The position numbers and the translations under genes were made by a program. Source: Pseudomonadota bacterium (lineage in GTDB: Bacteria > Pseudomonadota > Gammaproteobacteria > Halothiobacillales > Halothiobacillaceae). Taken from it: a stretch of DNA of 64,000 nucleotides. The DNA is taken from assembly GCA_021795795.1 (NCBI GenBank), contig JAJYPA010000004.1, forward strand, positions 1-64,000. The letters run 5' to 3'. Under the pieces are notes generated by a model. That model did no database searches. It was not told where the DNA came from and saw only the letters and a list, made by a program, of their open reading frames with translations. Shown in pieces: positions 16,433 to 26,559 of this stretch (position 1 is the first letter of the stretch; every line of letters begins with the position of its first letter).

Positions 16433-17296
16433 ATGAGCAAGGCATTCCTTAAGGTCGAAGGACTCAAGAAAATATTCCCCGGAGTTTCGGGCGGCGACGA
16501 CGTGACGGTGTTCGACAATATCCACTTCGAGGTGCAACAAGGTGAGTTTATCTGCATTATCGGCCACTCGGGTTGCGGCAAATCGACCATTCTCAATGTG
16601 CTGGCGGGTTTGGATTCCGCGAGTGGAGGCAATGTGTTCATGGATGGACGGGAAGTTTCCGGCGCCAGCCTCGATCGAGGCGTGGTCTTCCAAAGCCACG
16701 CCCTGATGCCTTGGCTGACCGTTGAACAAAACGTAGCATTTGCTGTGAAATCCCGCTGGCCACAGTGGGGCAAGGAAGCAGTTCTGACGCAATGTGTTAA
16801 GTATCTGGAACTGGTCGGATTGAAACACGCACTCAATAAAAAACCGCATCAACTTTCGGGTGGCATGAAACAACGTGTGGGTATTGCCCGTGCTTTTGCT
16901 ATCGAACCCAAAATGCTGCTGATGGATGAACCCTTCGGCGCACTTGATGCGTTGACACGCGGCGTAATCCAGGATGAGCTTGTGAAAATCTGTGCAGCGA
17001 CCCGGCAGACCGTATTCATGATTACCCATGATGTCGATGAAGCGATTTTGCTGGCGGATAAAATCCTGCTGATGTCCAACGGGCCATATGCCAAAATTGC
17101 CGAGATCGTGGAGAATCCATTGGAACGTCCGCGTTTACGCACAGAAATGCACCACAACCCACATTTTTACTCAGTGCGAAATCACATGGTTGATTTTCTT
17201 GTCAGCCGTTCACGCAAGATTGCCGAAGGCGAACTGCCCTCAGGGTACGACCCGCAACACCCACCCATCATTCGGCCCTTGAGTTTGGCGGTATGA
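16433..17296 (+). CDS. ABC transporter ATP-binding protein, NrtD/SsuB type
   Basis: A 287-residue ATPase, eight bases after the permease. Walker A is GHSGCGKST, the signature is LSGGMKQR, Walker B is MLLMDEPFGALD and the switch histidine is in FMITHDVDEAI. The C-terminal part continues with a short extension (VENPLERPRLRTEM), usual for the nitrate/cyanate/sulfonate importers. There is no fused regulatory binding-protein domain as in cyanobacterial NrtC. It powers import by the two preceding gene products. It is the last gene of the operon. Confidence 0.93.
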   Translation: MSKAFLKVEGLKKIFPGVSGGDDVTVFDNIHFEVQQGEFICIIGHSGCGKSTILNVLAGLDSASGGNVFMDGREVSGASLDRGVVFQSHALMPWLTVEQNVAFAVKSRWPQWGKEAVLTQCVKYLELVGLKHALNKKPHQLSGGMKQRVGIARAFAIEPKMLLMDEPFGALDALTRGVIQDELVKICAATRQTVFMITHDVDEAILLADKILLMSNGPYAKIAEIVENPLERPRLRTEMHHNPHFYSVRNHMVDFLVSRSRKIAEGELPSGYDPQHPPIIRPLSLAV

Positions 17297-17364
17297 GGCT
17301 TGTAGTAGCGTGCATCGAATTTGATTTCTGGCGCCCGCTACCCTGCCTTTCGATCCGAGGTAAT

Positions 17365-17586
17365 TCAGGCCCTTTTACTTCCCACTAACAAGAGCACACC
17401 GCCAAGGACAATCGCTCCAATACCCACCCAAACGGGGACATTGACGGTTTGCTTGTCCTTGATCGACAACTCAATAGGCCCAACTTTGGCTTCGTGGGTA
17501 TCCTTGGTAAAGCTGAAACTGCCATAGGCCAATCCGAGGCTTCCGGCAATAATCAATGCAATTGCTGCGATTCTGATAGCGTCCAT
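17365..17586 (-). CDS. small two-helix membrane protein
   Basis: A 73-residue protein with two hydrophobic helices (about 5-21 and 51-69) joined by a polar segment (TKDTHEAKVGPIELSIKDKQ). A clear AAGGAGATTGAA site lies just before ATG 17586, so it is likely to be expressed. It resembles short uncharacterised membrane proteins of the DUF3185 type, but I cannot be sure of the family. It is convergent with the ABC transporter operon and has its own upstream region. No function can be assigned. Confidence 0.65.
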   Translation of the reverse strand: MDAIRIAAIALIIAGSLGLAYGSFSFTKDTHEAKVGPIELSIKDKQTVNVPVWVGIGAIVLGGVLLLVGSKRA

Positions 17587-17709
17587 TTCAATCTCCTTCT
17601 ATTTAGAAAACATACTAATCCGAACTCTCGACACCTCAGGATCATCGATCAAGGCAAGATGCCCTTGCTCAAGCTAACACAACCCCAATCAAGCACTAAT
17701 TTAATTTCT

Positions 17710-19404
17710 TCACCGCCCGCCTCTTCCGCCGGTTGGTTTTCGCCCTGCACCTGGTTTGGCCGCCGGTCGGGCCGACAGGGCGCTTTTACGGCTGTTGGCT
17801 TTGGCTACGGTTTTGGGGGCAGCGGCTTTGGCGGTTGTCTTGGCCGCGGGCCTAGTCGTTGATTTGGTCGTTGATTTGATCGTTGATTTGGCTGAACCGC
17901 CTTTGCTCGCCGGTTTTCCTGCTTTAACCGATATCGCGGGCGGCGTGTTGCCTGATGCAGCCTCGTCGCGTGCACGCCGTTCGGCACTGGCGGCAGATTT
18001 TCGCTTCATACCCGCGATCTGTCGTTCTTCCTTCTTGGCCTTGAAGCGTTGCAGTGGCGTGCGGATATCGTATTTGCCCTCAAAAGGATTGCTGTCCGTG
18101 CGGAATTCCAGCCGAATCGGAGTGCCCATGAGTTGGAATTCCTTGCGGAACCAGCCTTCGAGGTAACGCGAATAGTTTCCGGGCAGGCGGTCGGTCTGCT
18201 TGCCGTGGATGACGATGATCGGCGGGTTGCTGCCCCCTTGATGTGCATAACGCAGCTTGATGCGGCGTCCATGAATCAACGGTGGTTGATGCGCGAACAC
18301 GGCGGCTTCCAGCGAGCGGGTGAGCACATTGGTACTGATGTCGCGCATGGCGGCCAGATAAGCCTTGTCCACGCTTTCGAACAAATGCCCCACGCCGGTG
18401 CCGTGCAAGGCGGAGATGAAGTGCATCTCGGCGTAGTTGATGAAGTCGAGTCTGAGGTCGATTTGCCGTTTGATCTCGGCGCGCGCGTAGTCGGTCAGGT
18501 TGTCCCATTTGTTGATTGCGATGACCAATGCACGGCCCCGATCGTGGATAAAGCCGAGCAGATGCTGATCCTGTTCGCTGATGCCTTCGTGGGCGTCGCA
18601 GACCAGAATCACGACATTGGCCGCTTCAATCGCTTGCAGGGTTTTGACGATGCTGAATTTCTCGATCATCTCGTTGACGCGCGCCCGGCGGCGCACACCC
18701 GCGGTGTCGATGAGCGTGTACGCCTTGCCGTTCTGCTCGAAAGGAATGTAAATGCTGTCGCGCGTGGTGCCTGGTTGGTCGAATGCCAGCACGCGATCTT
18801 CGCCGAGCAGGCGATTGGTGAGCGTGGATTTGCCGACGTTCGGCCGGCCGATCAGCGCCACGCGAATGGTTTTTTCGTCGTATTCCGGCTCTTCATCCAT
18901 CACGGCCAATTTATCGGCCAGTTTCACCACAACCGCATCCCACAAGGCGCTGATCCCGCGACCGTGCGATGCCGTGGTGAACACCGGTTCGCCCAGGCCG
19001 AGGCGCGCGAATTCGGCCTGCACCAGCGATTCATCCACGCCATCGACCTTGTTGACCACGAGCTGAATCGGCTTACTCGAACGGCGCAGTTTCTCGGCGA
19101 TTTCCTGATCGGCCACCGTCAGGCCCGCCCGCGCATCGACCAGAAACACCACGCAGTCGGCTTCCTCGATCGCCGCCCAAGCCTGATCCTGCATCAAGGC
19201 CTCGATGCCGCCGCGCTCGCCGGTCAGGCCACCGGTGTCGATGACGATGAAGTCGCGTCCTTCGTGTTCGGCCGAACCGTACTGGCGATCCCGCGTCAGA
19301 CCGGCATAATCGGCCACCAGCGCCGCGCGCGAACGCGTCAACTGGTTGAACAAGGTGGACTTGCCGACATTGGGTCGTCCGACTAAAGCAATCACAGGTT
19401 TCAT
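17710..19404 (-). CDS. der: ribosome-assembly GTPase Der (EngA)
   Basis: Der has two tandem GTPase domains and acts in 50S ribosome assembly. Both are clear: [14 protein letters not shown] with [10 protein letters not shown] (domain 1), and [14 protein letters not shown] with [11 protein letters not shown] (domain 2). The KH-like domain ends near residue 460. The protein is 564 residues, about 70-100 longer than usual, because of a C-terminal tail (about 461-564) made mainly of A, K, S, T, R and P. A basic tail of this kind could bind RNA. It is last in the series hisS-yfgM-bamB-(DUF945 gene)-der; in most gammaproteobacteria der follows bamB directly. Confidence 0.97.
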   Translation of the reverse strand: MKPVIALVGRPNVGKSTLFNQLTRSRAALVADYAGLTRDRQYGSAEHEGRDFIVIDTGGLTGERGGIEALMQDQAWAAIEEADCVVFLVDARAGLTVADQEIAEKLRRSSKPIQLVVNKVDGVDESLVQAEFARLGLGEPVFTTASHGRGISALWDAVVVKLADKLAVMDEEPEYDEKTIRVALIGRPNVGKSTLTNRLLGEDRVLAFDQPGTTRDSIYIPFEQNGKAYTLIDTAGVRRRARVNEMIEKFSIVKTLQAIEAANVVILVCDAHEGISEQDQHLLGFIHDRGRALVIAINKWDNLTDYARAEIKRQIDLRLDFINYAEMHFISALHGTGVGHLFESVDKAYLAAMRDISTNVLTRSLEAAVFAHQPPLIHGRRIKLRYAHQGGSNPPIIVIHGKQTDRLPGNYSRYLEGWFRKEFQLMGTPIRLEFRTDSNPFEGKYDIRTPLQRFKAKKEERQIAGMKRKSAASAERRARDEAASGNTPPAISVKAGKPASKGGSAKSTIKSTTKSTTRPAAKTTAKAAAPKTVAKANSRKSALSARPAAKPGAGRKPTGGRGGR

Positions 19405-19614
19405 GGTTCACCAATCAAATTCGAAATGAACCGCGCCGTGCACGGTTCTGGTATTGCGCGCGATTATCGCAGCCTTGAGCTAACAATGCTGAATTATCAT
19501 TGAACAGCGTGCGGTGAAACCACCACATCGCTGAGTGGATGTGTCTTCAAGTCCCGCGTACATGCCCGTTCGAGGCATACGCCACACCGTAGCTCGATGC
19601 ATTATGGGGTTTGG

Positions 19615-20997
19615 CTAAGGTGCCTTTGATTGATTTGAAGATGAGTATTTGCTCGTGGCTTTATCCACTTCCCAACTGTCGAGTGAATAGGTCAGAAAGA
19701 GATGAATCGGTACGCCCTTGAGGGTGGCGAGCTTGGGTATCGGTTCGGGGAGCCATGAATTCAGCCAATCGACCAAGGGGAAGATGAGTGGTGTTTGCAG
19801 GATGGCACCACTGAACTGAAGTTGTGCCTGGGCTTGCCAATGGGCCTGTACCTGCTCGTGGCGACTTGTCAACGGATCAAGTCCGGCGAACTGAGGTCCG
19901 AATGCCTTGCCGGTTATCTCCATGTTGCCCGTGGGCGTTTGCCACCGCAGGGCATCGAGGCGAATTTCGGCTGAGCGCAAGGAACTCAGTACGGGTGCCA
20001 GAACCTGTCCGCTGGCTATTGCCTCCGAATTGAACAGAAGGTGCCGACCCAGAACGGCAAAGTGTTCTGCAAAATCGGGATCGGCCGCATAAACGGCAAA
20101 GGCCAGTTGCCCGCCCCCGAGGTGTCGGCCATCGAGCGAAAGTGCGTCCAACGCACCGGAACCGATTACATCCCGCTGCCCGCCGGAAAAATCTGGCATC
20201 AACCGGATACGCCACTGGAAATGATCGATCAGGCCACTCTTTGACGAACCGAGTAACGTGGACGAGGAGATGGATGATTCGGTCGATGATGCCTGCGCGT
20301 GCGGGATCTTGCTCCAGCCGATTCGCCGGATATCGATACCGAGTTCACCGTCCAGTCCACGCCAGAAGGTGTAATTGGCTTCGACGCGATGGTGCAGGCG
20401 GAGGTCAATCAAGGTTCGGCCGAACAGATAATGATGCGTCGGGGTGATCACCTGCCAGCCGGGCAGGTTCAGAGTGCCCTGCCAGGTGTGGCCCGATCCG
20501 TCGTAGATGAGTTGGTTGCCTTCGGCTTCGTTGCCAGCCCAGTTGAACCGGACCAGGCCGAGGCCTTCCACTTGGCCTGTGATCTCGATGGCGCGATCCG
20601 GCAAGTTTCTGATCTGCACCGGGCTGCCTGGGTCCATCTGTATGGTGAAGGTCGCCCAGCCCCATTGCCTGCCCGCCGGACTCCCCCAGCCGAAAGGCCG
20701 GGGGAAAACCCGTACGTTTAGAACCACGGGCTCGGTCGCCCAGCCGGGCTGCCAGCGAAGCTGATAATGGCGCTGGAACAAACTGCGTTCTTTACGTTCG
20801 AGCGTCCAGTTCGGGTGATCGGATACCCAGCTACTCAGGGATTTATCCAGCCGCACACTGGTCTGGTAAGGCAGCACATACAACCACAGGGCAATCAGCA
20901 GCCCCAGCAATATCAGACCGCGCCAAAGCCATAACCTACTTCGCCGCGGTGCGGCAGGCGTTCGTTCGGGCTTGGATGTCGTGCGCAGGGCGTTCAT
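19615..20997 (-). CDS. DUF945-type (YdgA-like) envelope protein
   Basis: A 460-residue protein from ATG 20997; a longer reading needs a TTG at 21021. A basic N-terminus is followed by one membrane helix (LWLWRGLILLGLLIALWLYVL) and a large periplasmic domain rich in beta strands. The pattern of the early region (W.L...E...F..HY.L.W) and the repeated strand-turn segments resemble the DUF945/YdgA group; that match is moderate. Function is unknown. It separates bamB from der, an unusual position, and is transcribed in the same direction as both. Confidence 0.6.
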   Translation of the reverse strand: MNALRTTSKPERTPAAPRRSRLWLWRGLILLGLLIALWLYVLPYQTSVRLDKSLSSWVSDHPNWTLERKERSLFQRHYQLRWQPGWATEPVVLNVRVFPRPFGWGSPAGRQWGWATFTIQMDPGSPVQIRNLPDRAIEITGQVEGLGLVRFNWAGNEAEGNQLIYDGSGHTWQGTLNLPGWQVITPTHHYLFGRTLIDLRLHHRVEANYTFWRGLDGELGIDIRRIGWSKIPHAQASSTESSISSSTLLGSSKSGLIDHFQWRIRLMPDFSGGQRDVIGSGALDALSLDGRHLGGGQLAFAVYAADPDFAEHFAVLGRHLLFNSEAIASGQVLAPVLSSLRSAEIRLDALRWQTPTGNMEITGKAFGPQFAGLDPLTSRHEQVQAHWQAQAQLQFSGAILQTPLIFPLVDWLNSWLPEPIPKLATLKGVPIHLFLTYSLDSWEVDKATSKYSSSNQSKAP

Positions 20998-21074
20998 GCG
21001 GCAAGCATACCGTACAAACAAAAAGGACCGCTGAACGATCCTTTGTTTGTGACTATTCGCGCTCGCGAGGAAGG

Positions 21075-22232
21075 TTACGGCAGATCGAATACCACCAGAT
21101 CACCACCGCGTGTGACAGCGGCCACCACATTGTTCTCGGTTCGCATCGGGTCGATCAATCCGCCGCTGACGCGCAGACGGCCAACGATGGCACCGGTTTG
21201 CGGGTCGAGCACATGTAGATAGCCTTCCTTGTCGCCAACCACGAGCTTGCCGTTGCTGAGTGCAGGCCCGGTGACACCACGATAAGCCAGAGCGGACTGA
21301 CGCCAGAGCGGCTCGCCGGTACGGCGATCCAGCGCCCAGACGATGCCGTTGGCATCAGTGGCGTACAACGCGTGCTGATCGATGCTCATATCGGTGAAGC
21401 TGGAGAACTTGCGACTCCAGATGGTTTGTCCGCCCTTGGCATTGATGGCGGCAATCCGACCCTGATAAGTCGCGACATAAAAAACGGCATCCGCGAACAA
21501 TGGCGTGGCATCGATATCCACCATGCGGTCGATCTCGGTACGACCCATGGGCAGGGCCACCTGGTTTTTCCACAATGGGCGACCATCGGCCCGCGACAGG
21601 ATCGCAAATTCGCCATCGTCGTAACCGACGGCAATCGCGTCCGGGAACAGCAGGGCACGGCTTTGTCCCTGAAGCGTCATCACGGGTTCGTTATGGCTGA
21701 CAGACCAGACGGTGCTGCCGTCTTTGGCATCCAGCAGCGTCACGCTGCCGTCTTTCGAGCGAACGACTACACTGGTGTCGCCCACCGAGGGAGCCGCTTC
21801 GACGGCGGTCGATACCGTTGCCTGCCATAGCGTCTTGCCGCTATCCGTGCTCAGCGCGACCACTTTGCCGGTATCCGAGCCGAACACCACCATCGCATCG
21901 TTGGCGCCGCCGCCAACGCTGATCGGCATGTTCAGTTCGGCTTCCCACAGCCGTTTGCCGGATTTGAGGTTGTAGGCATAAACATCGCCCTTGGCATCGG
22001 CAACGATCACGCGATCGCCGGATTCAACCGGGGCAATTCGCAGCAGATCATCTTTTTGATCACTGCCCGCGCTCGCTTCCCACAGGATTTTGGGCGGGTA
22101 TTTGTTGTCGATTTGCGTCAAGGGCGTCGGCTTAACCAGTTCCCGCGTGGACGAACACCCGGCGAGCACAGCGATGGCAAGTGGGAGAATCAGCAGGCGC
22201 GCGGCGTGCTTGAACACATTTGATGAAGTCAT
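21075..22232 (-). CDS. bamB: outer-membrane assembly lipoprotein BamB
   Basis: BamB is the beta-propeller lipoprotein of the BAM complex, which inserts outer-membrane proteins. A lipoprotein signal ends at LAGC (C26), followed by repeated propeller blades of the PQQ type (VVFGSDTGKVVALSTDSGKTLWQ, GSVTLLDAKDGSTVWS, GIVWALDRRTGEPLW, GYLHVLDPQTGAIVG). ATG 22232 follows the yfgM stop by two bases; a GTG six bases earlier overlaps that stop. The two genes are translationally coupled. The order yfgM-bamB is the normal one. Confidence 0.95.
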   Translation of the reverse strand: MTSSNVFKHAARLLILPLAIAVLAGCSSTRELVKPTPLTQIDNKYPPKILWEASAGSDQKDDLLRIAPVESGDRVIVADAKGDVYAYNLKSGKRLWEAELNMPISVGGGANDAMVVFGSDTGKVVALSTDSGKTLWQATVSTAVEAAPSVGDTSVVVRSKDGSVTLLDAKDGSTVWSVSHNEPVMTLQGQSRALLFPDAIAVGYDDGEFAILSRADGRPLWKNQVALPMGRTEIDRMVDIDATPLFADAVFYVATYQGRIAAINAKGGQTIWSRKFSSFTDMSIDQHALYATDANGIVWALDRRTGEPLWRQSALAYRGVTGPALSNGKLVVGDKEGYLHVLDPQTGAIVGRLRVSGGLIDPMRTENNVVAAVTRGGDLVVFDLP

Positions 22233-22234
22233 GA

Positions 22235-22900
22235 TCACGATTTCTCCTTGCCGGATGCGGTCGGTGCGGAAGTGGCGACAGAAGCTGCCGGCAGGTTGTC
22301 CAGCTTGATTTGTACCATGGTATTTGCCGAATCCGGGGACTTGAGTACCTGTTCGTAGGCGGCGCGGGCCGCGGCCCAGTTCTTCTGGCTGGCTTCGATA
22401 TCGCCCGTCAATTCGGTGAACATGGATTCATAGGCCTTGGGCGGGGTTTTGGCTTTCAGGGTAGCCAGTGCCTGTTCCGGCTTGTTTTGCGCCCACTGAA
22501 CTCGTGCCAGGCGAAGCTGGGCTAGTGCGGCAAGTGCAGGTTGTTTGGCGTGCTGCATGGCGTCCTGCAGGTAGATGGCTGCCTTGGCCGGGTCGTTTTG
22601 CGCCATGGCTTCATGCGCGCCGATCATCAGGGCCAGTGTGGCGTATACCGAACCCTGATCGGATCCGGCGAGCTTGCGTGCAGCCTCCATGGCCTGTTTC
22701 GGCTGATTGGCGGCACTCAACTGCTCGATCTGATGAAAGGCGATGGCGGCTGCTGTCTGCTTTTTCGCCTGCCAGCTTTGCCAGCCCGTCCAGGCGACCA
22801 AGGCAGCCAGGCCAAGGATGATGCCGGCGATGATGGTCTTGCCATATTGCGTCCAGAATTCGCGGAGTTTATCGAGTTGTTCGTCGTCAGTTGCAGTCAC
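22235..22900 (-). CDS. yfgM: YfgM, ancillary SecYEG translocon subunit
   Basis: A 221-residue protein anchored by one N-terminal helix (TIIAGIILGLAALVAWTGW) with a periplasmic TPR-like domain. The start EQLDKLREFWTQYGKTI is the YfgM signature, and the repeats (AMEAARKLAGSD, KAAIYLQDAMQHA, ARAAYEQVLKSP) are TPR-like. YfgM binds SecYEG and PpiD and assists secreted-protein folding. The C-terminal 20 residues are low in complexity (A, S, T, P). It lies between hisS and bamB. Confidence 0.93.
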   Translation of the reverse strand: MTATDDEQLDKLREFWTQYGKTIIAGIILGLAALVAWTGWQSWQAKKQTAAAIAFHQIEQLSAANQPKQAMEAARKLAGSDQGSVYATLALMIGAHEAMAQNDPAKAAIYLQDAMQHAKQPALAALAQLRLARVQWAQNKPEQALATLKAKTPPKAYESMFTELTGDIEASQKNWAAARAAYEQVLKSPDSANTMVQIKLDNLPAASVATSAPTASGKEKS

Positions 22901-22987
22901 GGCTCATCACCTTATTCGTGGTTCATGGGTGCGATTCTGATTCAAAATCGCCAAGATCGAGGTTGTTGGATTATCAGATCATACAGA

Positions 22988-24280
22988 TTATGTTGCCCGT
23001 CTGTCCGCAGCCAGTTCGGCGCGAAGCAAGGCCGTTGCCGCAGCCGGTTCCAGCGGGGCTTCAGGGATGGGTTCGAGCGGTGCATTTTGACGCAACGACT
23101 TCACGCGCCACGAGTCGGCTGCCGCCGTGTCCTCGATAATAACCGCGAATCGGGCGCCGCTGCGATCGGCCCGCTTGAGCTGATTTTTCAGCGCGCCGCC
23201 ATCCAGCGCGCATTGAACCCGCAGATCGGGCAGGGCTCGCCGCAAGCCTTCTGCTGCCGCAAGAGCTGCACCCTTGGCGGAAGGCTCCGGCCAAAGCACG
23301 TAAATGTCGGCGGTGGTTTCATCATCAGCCTGTCCGATGAGCTCGATCAGGCGTTCCAGACCCATCGCGAACCCGGCAGCAGGGGTTGCCTTGCCGCCCA
23401 GCTGCGCGACCAGACCGTCATAGCGTCCACCCGCACAGATCGTGCCCTGGGCACCGAGTGATTCGGTCACCCATTCGAAGACGGTCCGGTTGTAGTAATC
23501 CAGCCCGCGCACCAGTCGGGGATTGACGACGAATGACACGCCTGCCGCGGTCAGCAATTGCTGGACTTCGGCAAAGTTCTCGCGGTCGGCCTCGTCGAGA
23601 TAGTCCGCAAGCGCCGGGGCATGAGCAACCACCACCTGTACGTCGGGGTTTTTGCTGTCCAGAATCCGCAGGGGATTGGTTTCCAGGCGGGCGCGGGCTT
23701 CCTCGTCGAGGTCGTCGGCATGACTTTTGAGGTACTCGATCAGTACCGCACGGTGGGCAGCGCGTGCATTGCTGCTGCCCAGGGTATTGATTTGCAGTTG
23801 AACGTCGGTGATGCCCAGTTGTTGCCAGATGCGCGCTGCCATCAGCATGAGCTCGACATCCAGCTCCGCGCCGTTCACGCCAAAGGCTTCGACGCCGAAC
23901 TGGTGGAATTGGCGGTAGCGGCCTTTCTGCGGGCGCTCATGGCGAAACATCGGGCCGATGTACCAGAGCTTGCGTTGCTGGTTGTGAATCAGGCCATGTT
24001 CCAGACAGGCCCGCACGCAACTGGCGGTGCCTTCAGGTCGCAAGGTGAGCGAGTCGCCATTGCGGTCGTCGAAGGTATACATTTCCTTTTCGACGATGTC
24101 GGTGACTTCGCCGATTCCGCGGGAAAACAACGCAGTCTGTTCCACGATCGGCATCCGGATTTCCTGATAACCGTATTGGCGGGCGGTCTGGCTCAGCGTT
24201 GATTCCAGCCGGGACCAGCCGGGCGTCTGTCCGGGCAATACATCGTGCATGCCGCGCAGGGTTTTAATGGTTTTGCTCAT
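22988..24280 (-). CDS. hisS: histidyl-tRNA synthetase
   Basis: A 430-residue class II synthetase that charges tRNA-His. Start MSKTIKTLRGMHDVLP is the standard beginning. Class II motifs (MFRHERPQKGRYRQFHQFG), the histidine-specific LVRGLDYYNRTVFEW and GGRYDGLVAQLGG, and the C-terminal anticodon-binding domain (SGARFAVIIED) are all present. The length is normal. It lies between ispG and yfgM in the usual gammaproteobacterial order. Confidence 0.97.
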   Translation of the reverse strand: MSKTIKTLRGMHDVLPGQTPGWSRLESTLSQTARQYGYQEIRMPIVEQTALFSRGIGEVTDIVEKEMYTFDDRNGDSLTLRPEGTASCVRACLEHGLIHNQQRKLWYIGPMFRHERPQKGRYRQFHQFGVEAFGVNGAELDVELMLMAARIWQQLGITDVQLQINTLGSSNARAAHRAVLIEYLKSHADDLDEEARARLETNPLRILDSKNPDVQVVVAHAPALADYLDEADRENFAEVQQLLTAAGVSFVVNPRLVRGLDYYNRTVFEWVTESLGAQGTICAGGRYDGLVAQLGGKATPAAGFAMGLERLIELIGQADDETTADIYVLWPEPSAKGAALAAAEGLRRALPDLRVQCALDGGALKNQLKRADRSGARFAVIIEDTAAADSWRVKSLRQNAPLEPIPEAPLEPAAATALLRAELAADRRAT

Positions 24281-24316
24281 CGAGTAATCGGGCTTTAATA
24301 ATCGTACTTTGAAAAG

Positions 24317-25420
24317 TTAGGTAGGGTTGGATTCCGCGACCTTGTTGGCGGCGATCCGTTCACGGATTGCGCGCTCCACACCATCGACCAGTTCCGCTTC
24401 GGTCAGTTTCCCCGCCGGTTTGCCATTGATATACAACAGATTGGGTTGCCCGCCGGTCAGGCCAATGGCCGCTTCGCGCGCTTCGCCCGGCCCGTTGACC
24501 ACGCAGCCGATGACGGCGACATCCATCGCGGTGTCGATGTCTTCAATCCGGCCTTCCAGTGCATTGACGGCCTTGATGACATCGAACTCCTGCCGGGAGC
24601 AGGAGGGGCAGGCGATGAGGTTGATGCCGCGGTTACGCAGGCGCAGGGATTTGAGAATATCCCAACCCACCTTGATTTCTTCGACCGGATCAGCAGCCAG
24701 CGAGATGCGGATCGTGTCGCCAATGCCCTCGGCCAGCAACATGCCAAGCCCCACCGCCGATTTGACGGCTCCGGAACGCAGCCCACCGGCTTCGGTAATG
24801 CCCAGATGCAGCGGTTGTTCGATTTGCCCGGCCAGTTGACGGTAGGCGAGCACGGTCATCCAGACATCGGATGCCTTGAGCGAAACCTTGAAATCGGGGT
24901 AATCGAGTCGATCGAGAATATCGATGTGGCGCATGGCCGATTCGACCATCGCTTCCGGGGTGGGCTCACCGTATTTCTGTTGCAGGTCTTTTTCCAGCGA
25001 ACCGGCATTGACGCCGATACGCAGCGGAATACCTTTGTCGCGCGCGCAATCGATCACGGCGCGAACGCGATCTTCCCGACCGATGTTGCCGGGGTTGATC
25101 CGCAGGCAATCCGCGCCCAGTTCGGCCACGCGCAAGGCGATGCGGTAATCGAAATGGATGTCGGTAACGAGCGGAAGGTTGACCTGCTTGCGGATTGCGC
25201 CAAAGGCTTCGGCGGCCTCCATGCTGGGAACGGATACACGCACCAGATCGGCCCCGGCTTTCTGCAAGGCCTGAATCTGGGCGACAGTGGCCGCCACATC
25301 ACAGGTTTCGGTATTGGTCATGCTTTGCACGGCCACCGGCGCATCACCACCAATCGGCACATTGCCGACGAATATCTTGCGGGATAGTCGGCGAATCGTC
25401 GGCGAAGCGACGTGGCTCAT
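24317..25420 (-). CDS. ispG: 4-hydroxy-3-methylbut-2-en-1-yl diphosphate synthase (IspG/GcpE)
   Basis: An iron-sulfur enzyme of the MEP isoprenoid pathway that makes HMBPP. From ATG 25420 it has 367 residues, beginning [20 protein letters not shown]; this ATG overlaps the rodZ stop by four bases, which fixes the start. The TIM-barrel part ([36 protein letters not shown]) and the [4Fe-4S] cysteines CPSCSR, together with the later [10 protein letters not shown], are visible. It is translationally coupled to rodZ and followed by hisS. Confidence 0.97.
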   Translation of the reverse strand: MSHVASPTIRRLSRKIFVGNVPIGGDAPVAVQSMTNTETCDVAATVAQIQALQKAGADLVRVSVPSMEAAEAFGAIRKQVNLPLVTDIHFDYRIALRVAELGADCLRINPGNIGREDRVRAVIDCARDKGIPLRIGVNAGSLEKDLQQKYGEPTPEAMVESAMRHIDILDRLDYPDFKVSLKASDVWMTVLAYRQLAGQIEQPLHLGITEAGGLRSGAVKSAVGLGMLLAEGIGDTIRISLAADPVEEIKVGWDILKSLRLRNRGINLIACPSCSRQEFDVIKAVNALEGRIEDIDTAMDVAVIGCVVNGPGEAREAAIGLTGGQPNLLYINGKPAGKLTEAELVDGVERAIRERIAANKVAESNPT

Positions 25421-26559
25421 GAGCCACCAACCGTGGTGCGGATCACACCCGTGGCGCTGTTGGGGCCGCCCAGTTTGACTGGCTCTCCCTTCCAAAGCAC
25501 CGTGACTGCGCTGGGGTTGCCAAGTGTGATGGTGAATGGCCCGGCGCCAGGAACGGTTTTTTCTTCCCCTTTCTTGAGGACGTCGTACACCAGTCGTTTG
25601 CCTGCCGCGTCGCGCACTTCAACCCAGCAATCGGCCGAATCGACCTTGATGACCAGATTCGTGTTTGGCGCGGCGGCGGGCGCAGTTTGTTCCGTTGGCG
25701 TCACACCGGCGGGTGCTGGCGGTGCCCCGTCTGCGGGCGTTGCATCCGGTGTCGTGGGTTCTGTTCCACTCGGCGTCACCGGTCTCGGTGTCGGCGTACC
25801 GCCTGGCGCTGTGCTTGCTGCATCAGGCGTTATCGGGTTTGCCGATGGGGTTGTCATGGGGGGCGGGGGAGGGGCTACGTTGGTGGTCGTGGTTTCCGTC
25901 ACAGCCTTGGAGGGTACTGCGGGTGAATTGAGCTCAGGCAGGGGCTGGACGGGTAAACTGACGGTGCTATCGGACGCTCCACTATTGTGTGTGAGGAGTG
26001 TCTGTTCATGTTTCCCTGAAAGCATGCTGAGCCCTTTCTGCCACACACTAGGCAAGGCAATGGCGATCACAGTCAGCAATACGGCCAAGGCAACCAATGT
26101 CAGCAGCAAGCGCAAAATGCTGCGTCCCATTTTGCTTTGATTGGCAGAATGGACGGAATGGCCGGTTTTGTGGGCCGTCATGACCTCTATGGGTGCCGTG
26201 ACACCAATTTTGGTTGGCGCAACGCTGCCGCCATGTTGCAGTTGATAGGCCTGCAACCAAACCTGAGGATCCGCTCCGATGAGCCCCGCCCAGTGTTTGA
26301 GATAGGCGCGTACATAGATGGGCTCCGGTGCGCCTTCGAACTGGTCGGCTTCCAGTCGCTCGACAATTTTGAGATCCAGATTCAGCGATTGGGCCAGATC
26401 GGCGGCACTCAGACCCTTGGCGGTTCGGGCCTCCCGAATCAACGCGCCGAGACTTTTGCCTGCGGCCACATCGAATGACGTGGTCGCCTCGGTGGCTTGC
26501 TGTTTCAGCCCGAGTGTCGGTAGGCTGGATTCGTGATTTTTGATCGGACCTTCACTCAT
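25417..26559 (-). CDS. rodZ: cytoskeletal/cell-shape protein RodZ
   Basis: A 380-residue bitopic membrane protein. The N-terminal helix-turn-helix of the RodZ type ([40 protein letters not shown]) binds MreB. One membrane helix lies near residues 150-172. A long P/T/A-rich periplasmic linker follows, then the C-terminal DUF4115 domain ([20 protein letters not shown]). It overlaps pilW/pilF by one base upstream and ispG by four downstream. It links cell shape to the isoprenoid genes only by position, as in relatives. Confidence 0.93.
   Translation of the reverse strand: MSEGPIKNHESSLPTLGLKQQATEATTSFDVAAGKSLGALIREARTAKGLSAADLAQSLNLDLKIVERLEADQFEGAPEPIYVRAYLKHWAGLIGADPQVWLQAYQLQHGGSVAPTKIGVTAPIEVMTAHKTGHSVHSANQSKMGRSILRLLLTLVALAVLLTVIAIALPSVWQKGLSMLSGKHEQTLLTHNSGASDSTVSLPVQPLPELNSPAVPSKAVTETTTTNVAPPPPPMTTPSANPITPDAASTAPGGTPTPRPVTPSGTEPTTPDATPADGAPPAPAGVTPTEQTAPAAAPNTNLVIKVDSADCWVEVRDAAGKRLVYDVLKKGEEKTVPGAGPFTITLGNPSAVTVLWKGEPVKLGGPNSATGVIRTTVGGS

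Noticed and set aside
18049..19386. A 445-codon open frame antisense to der
   Set aside because: It mirrors der codons and contains no protein motif.
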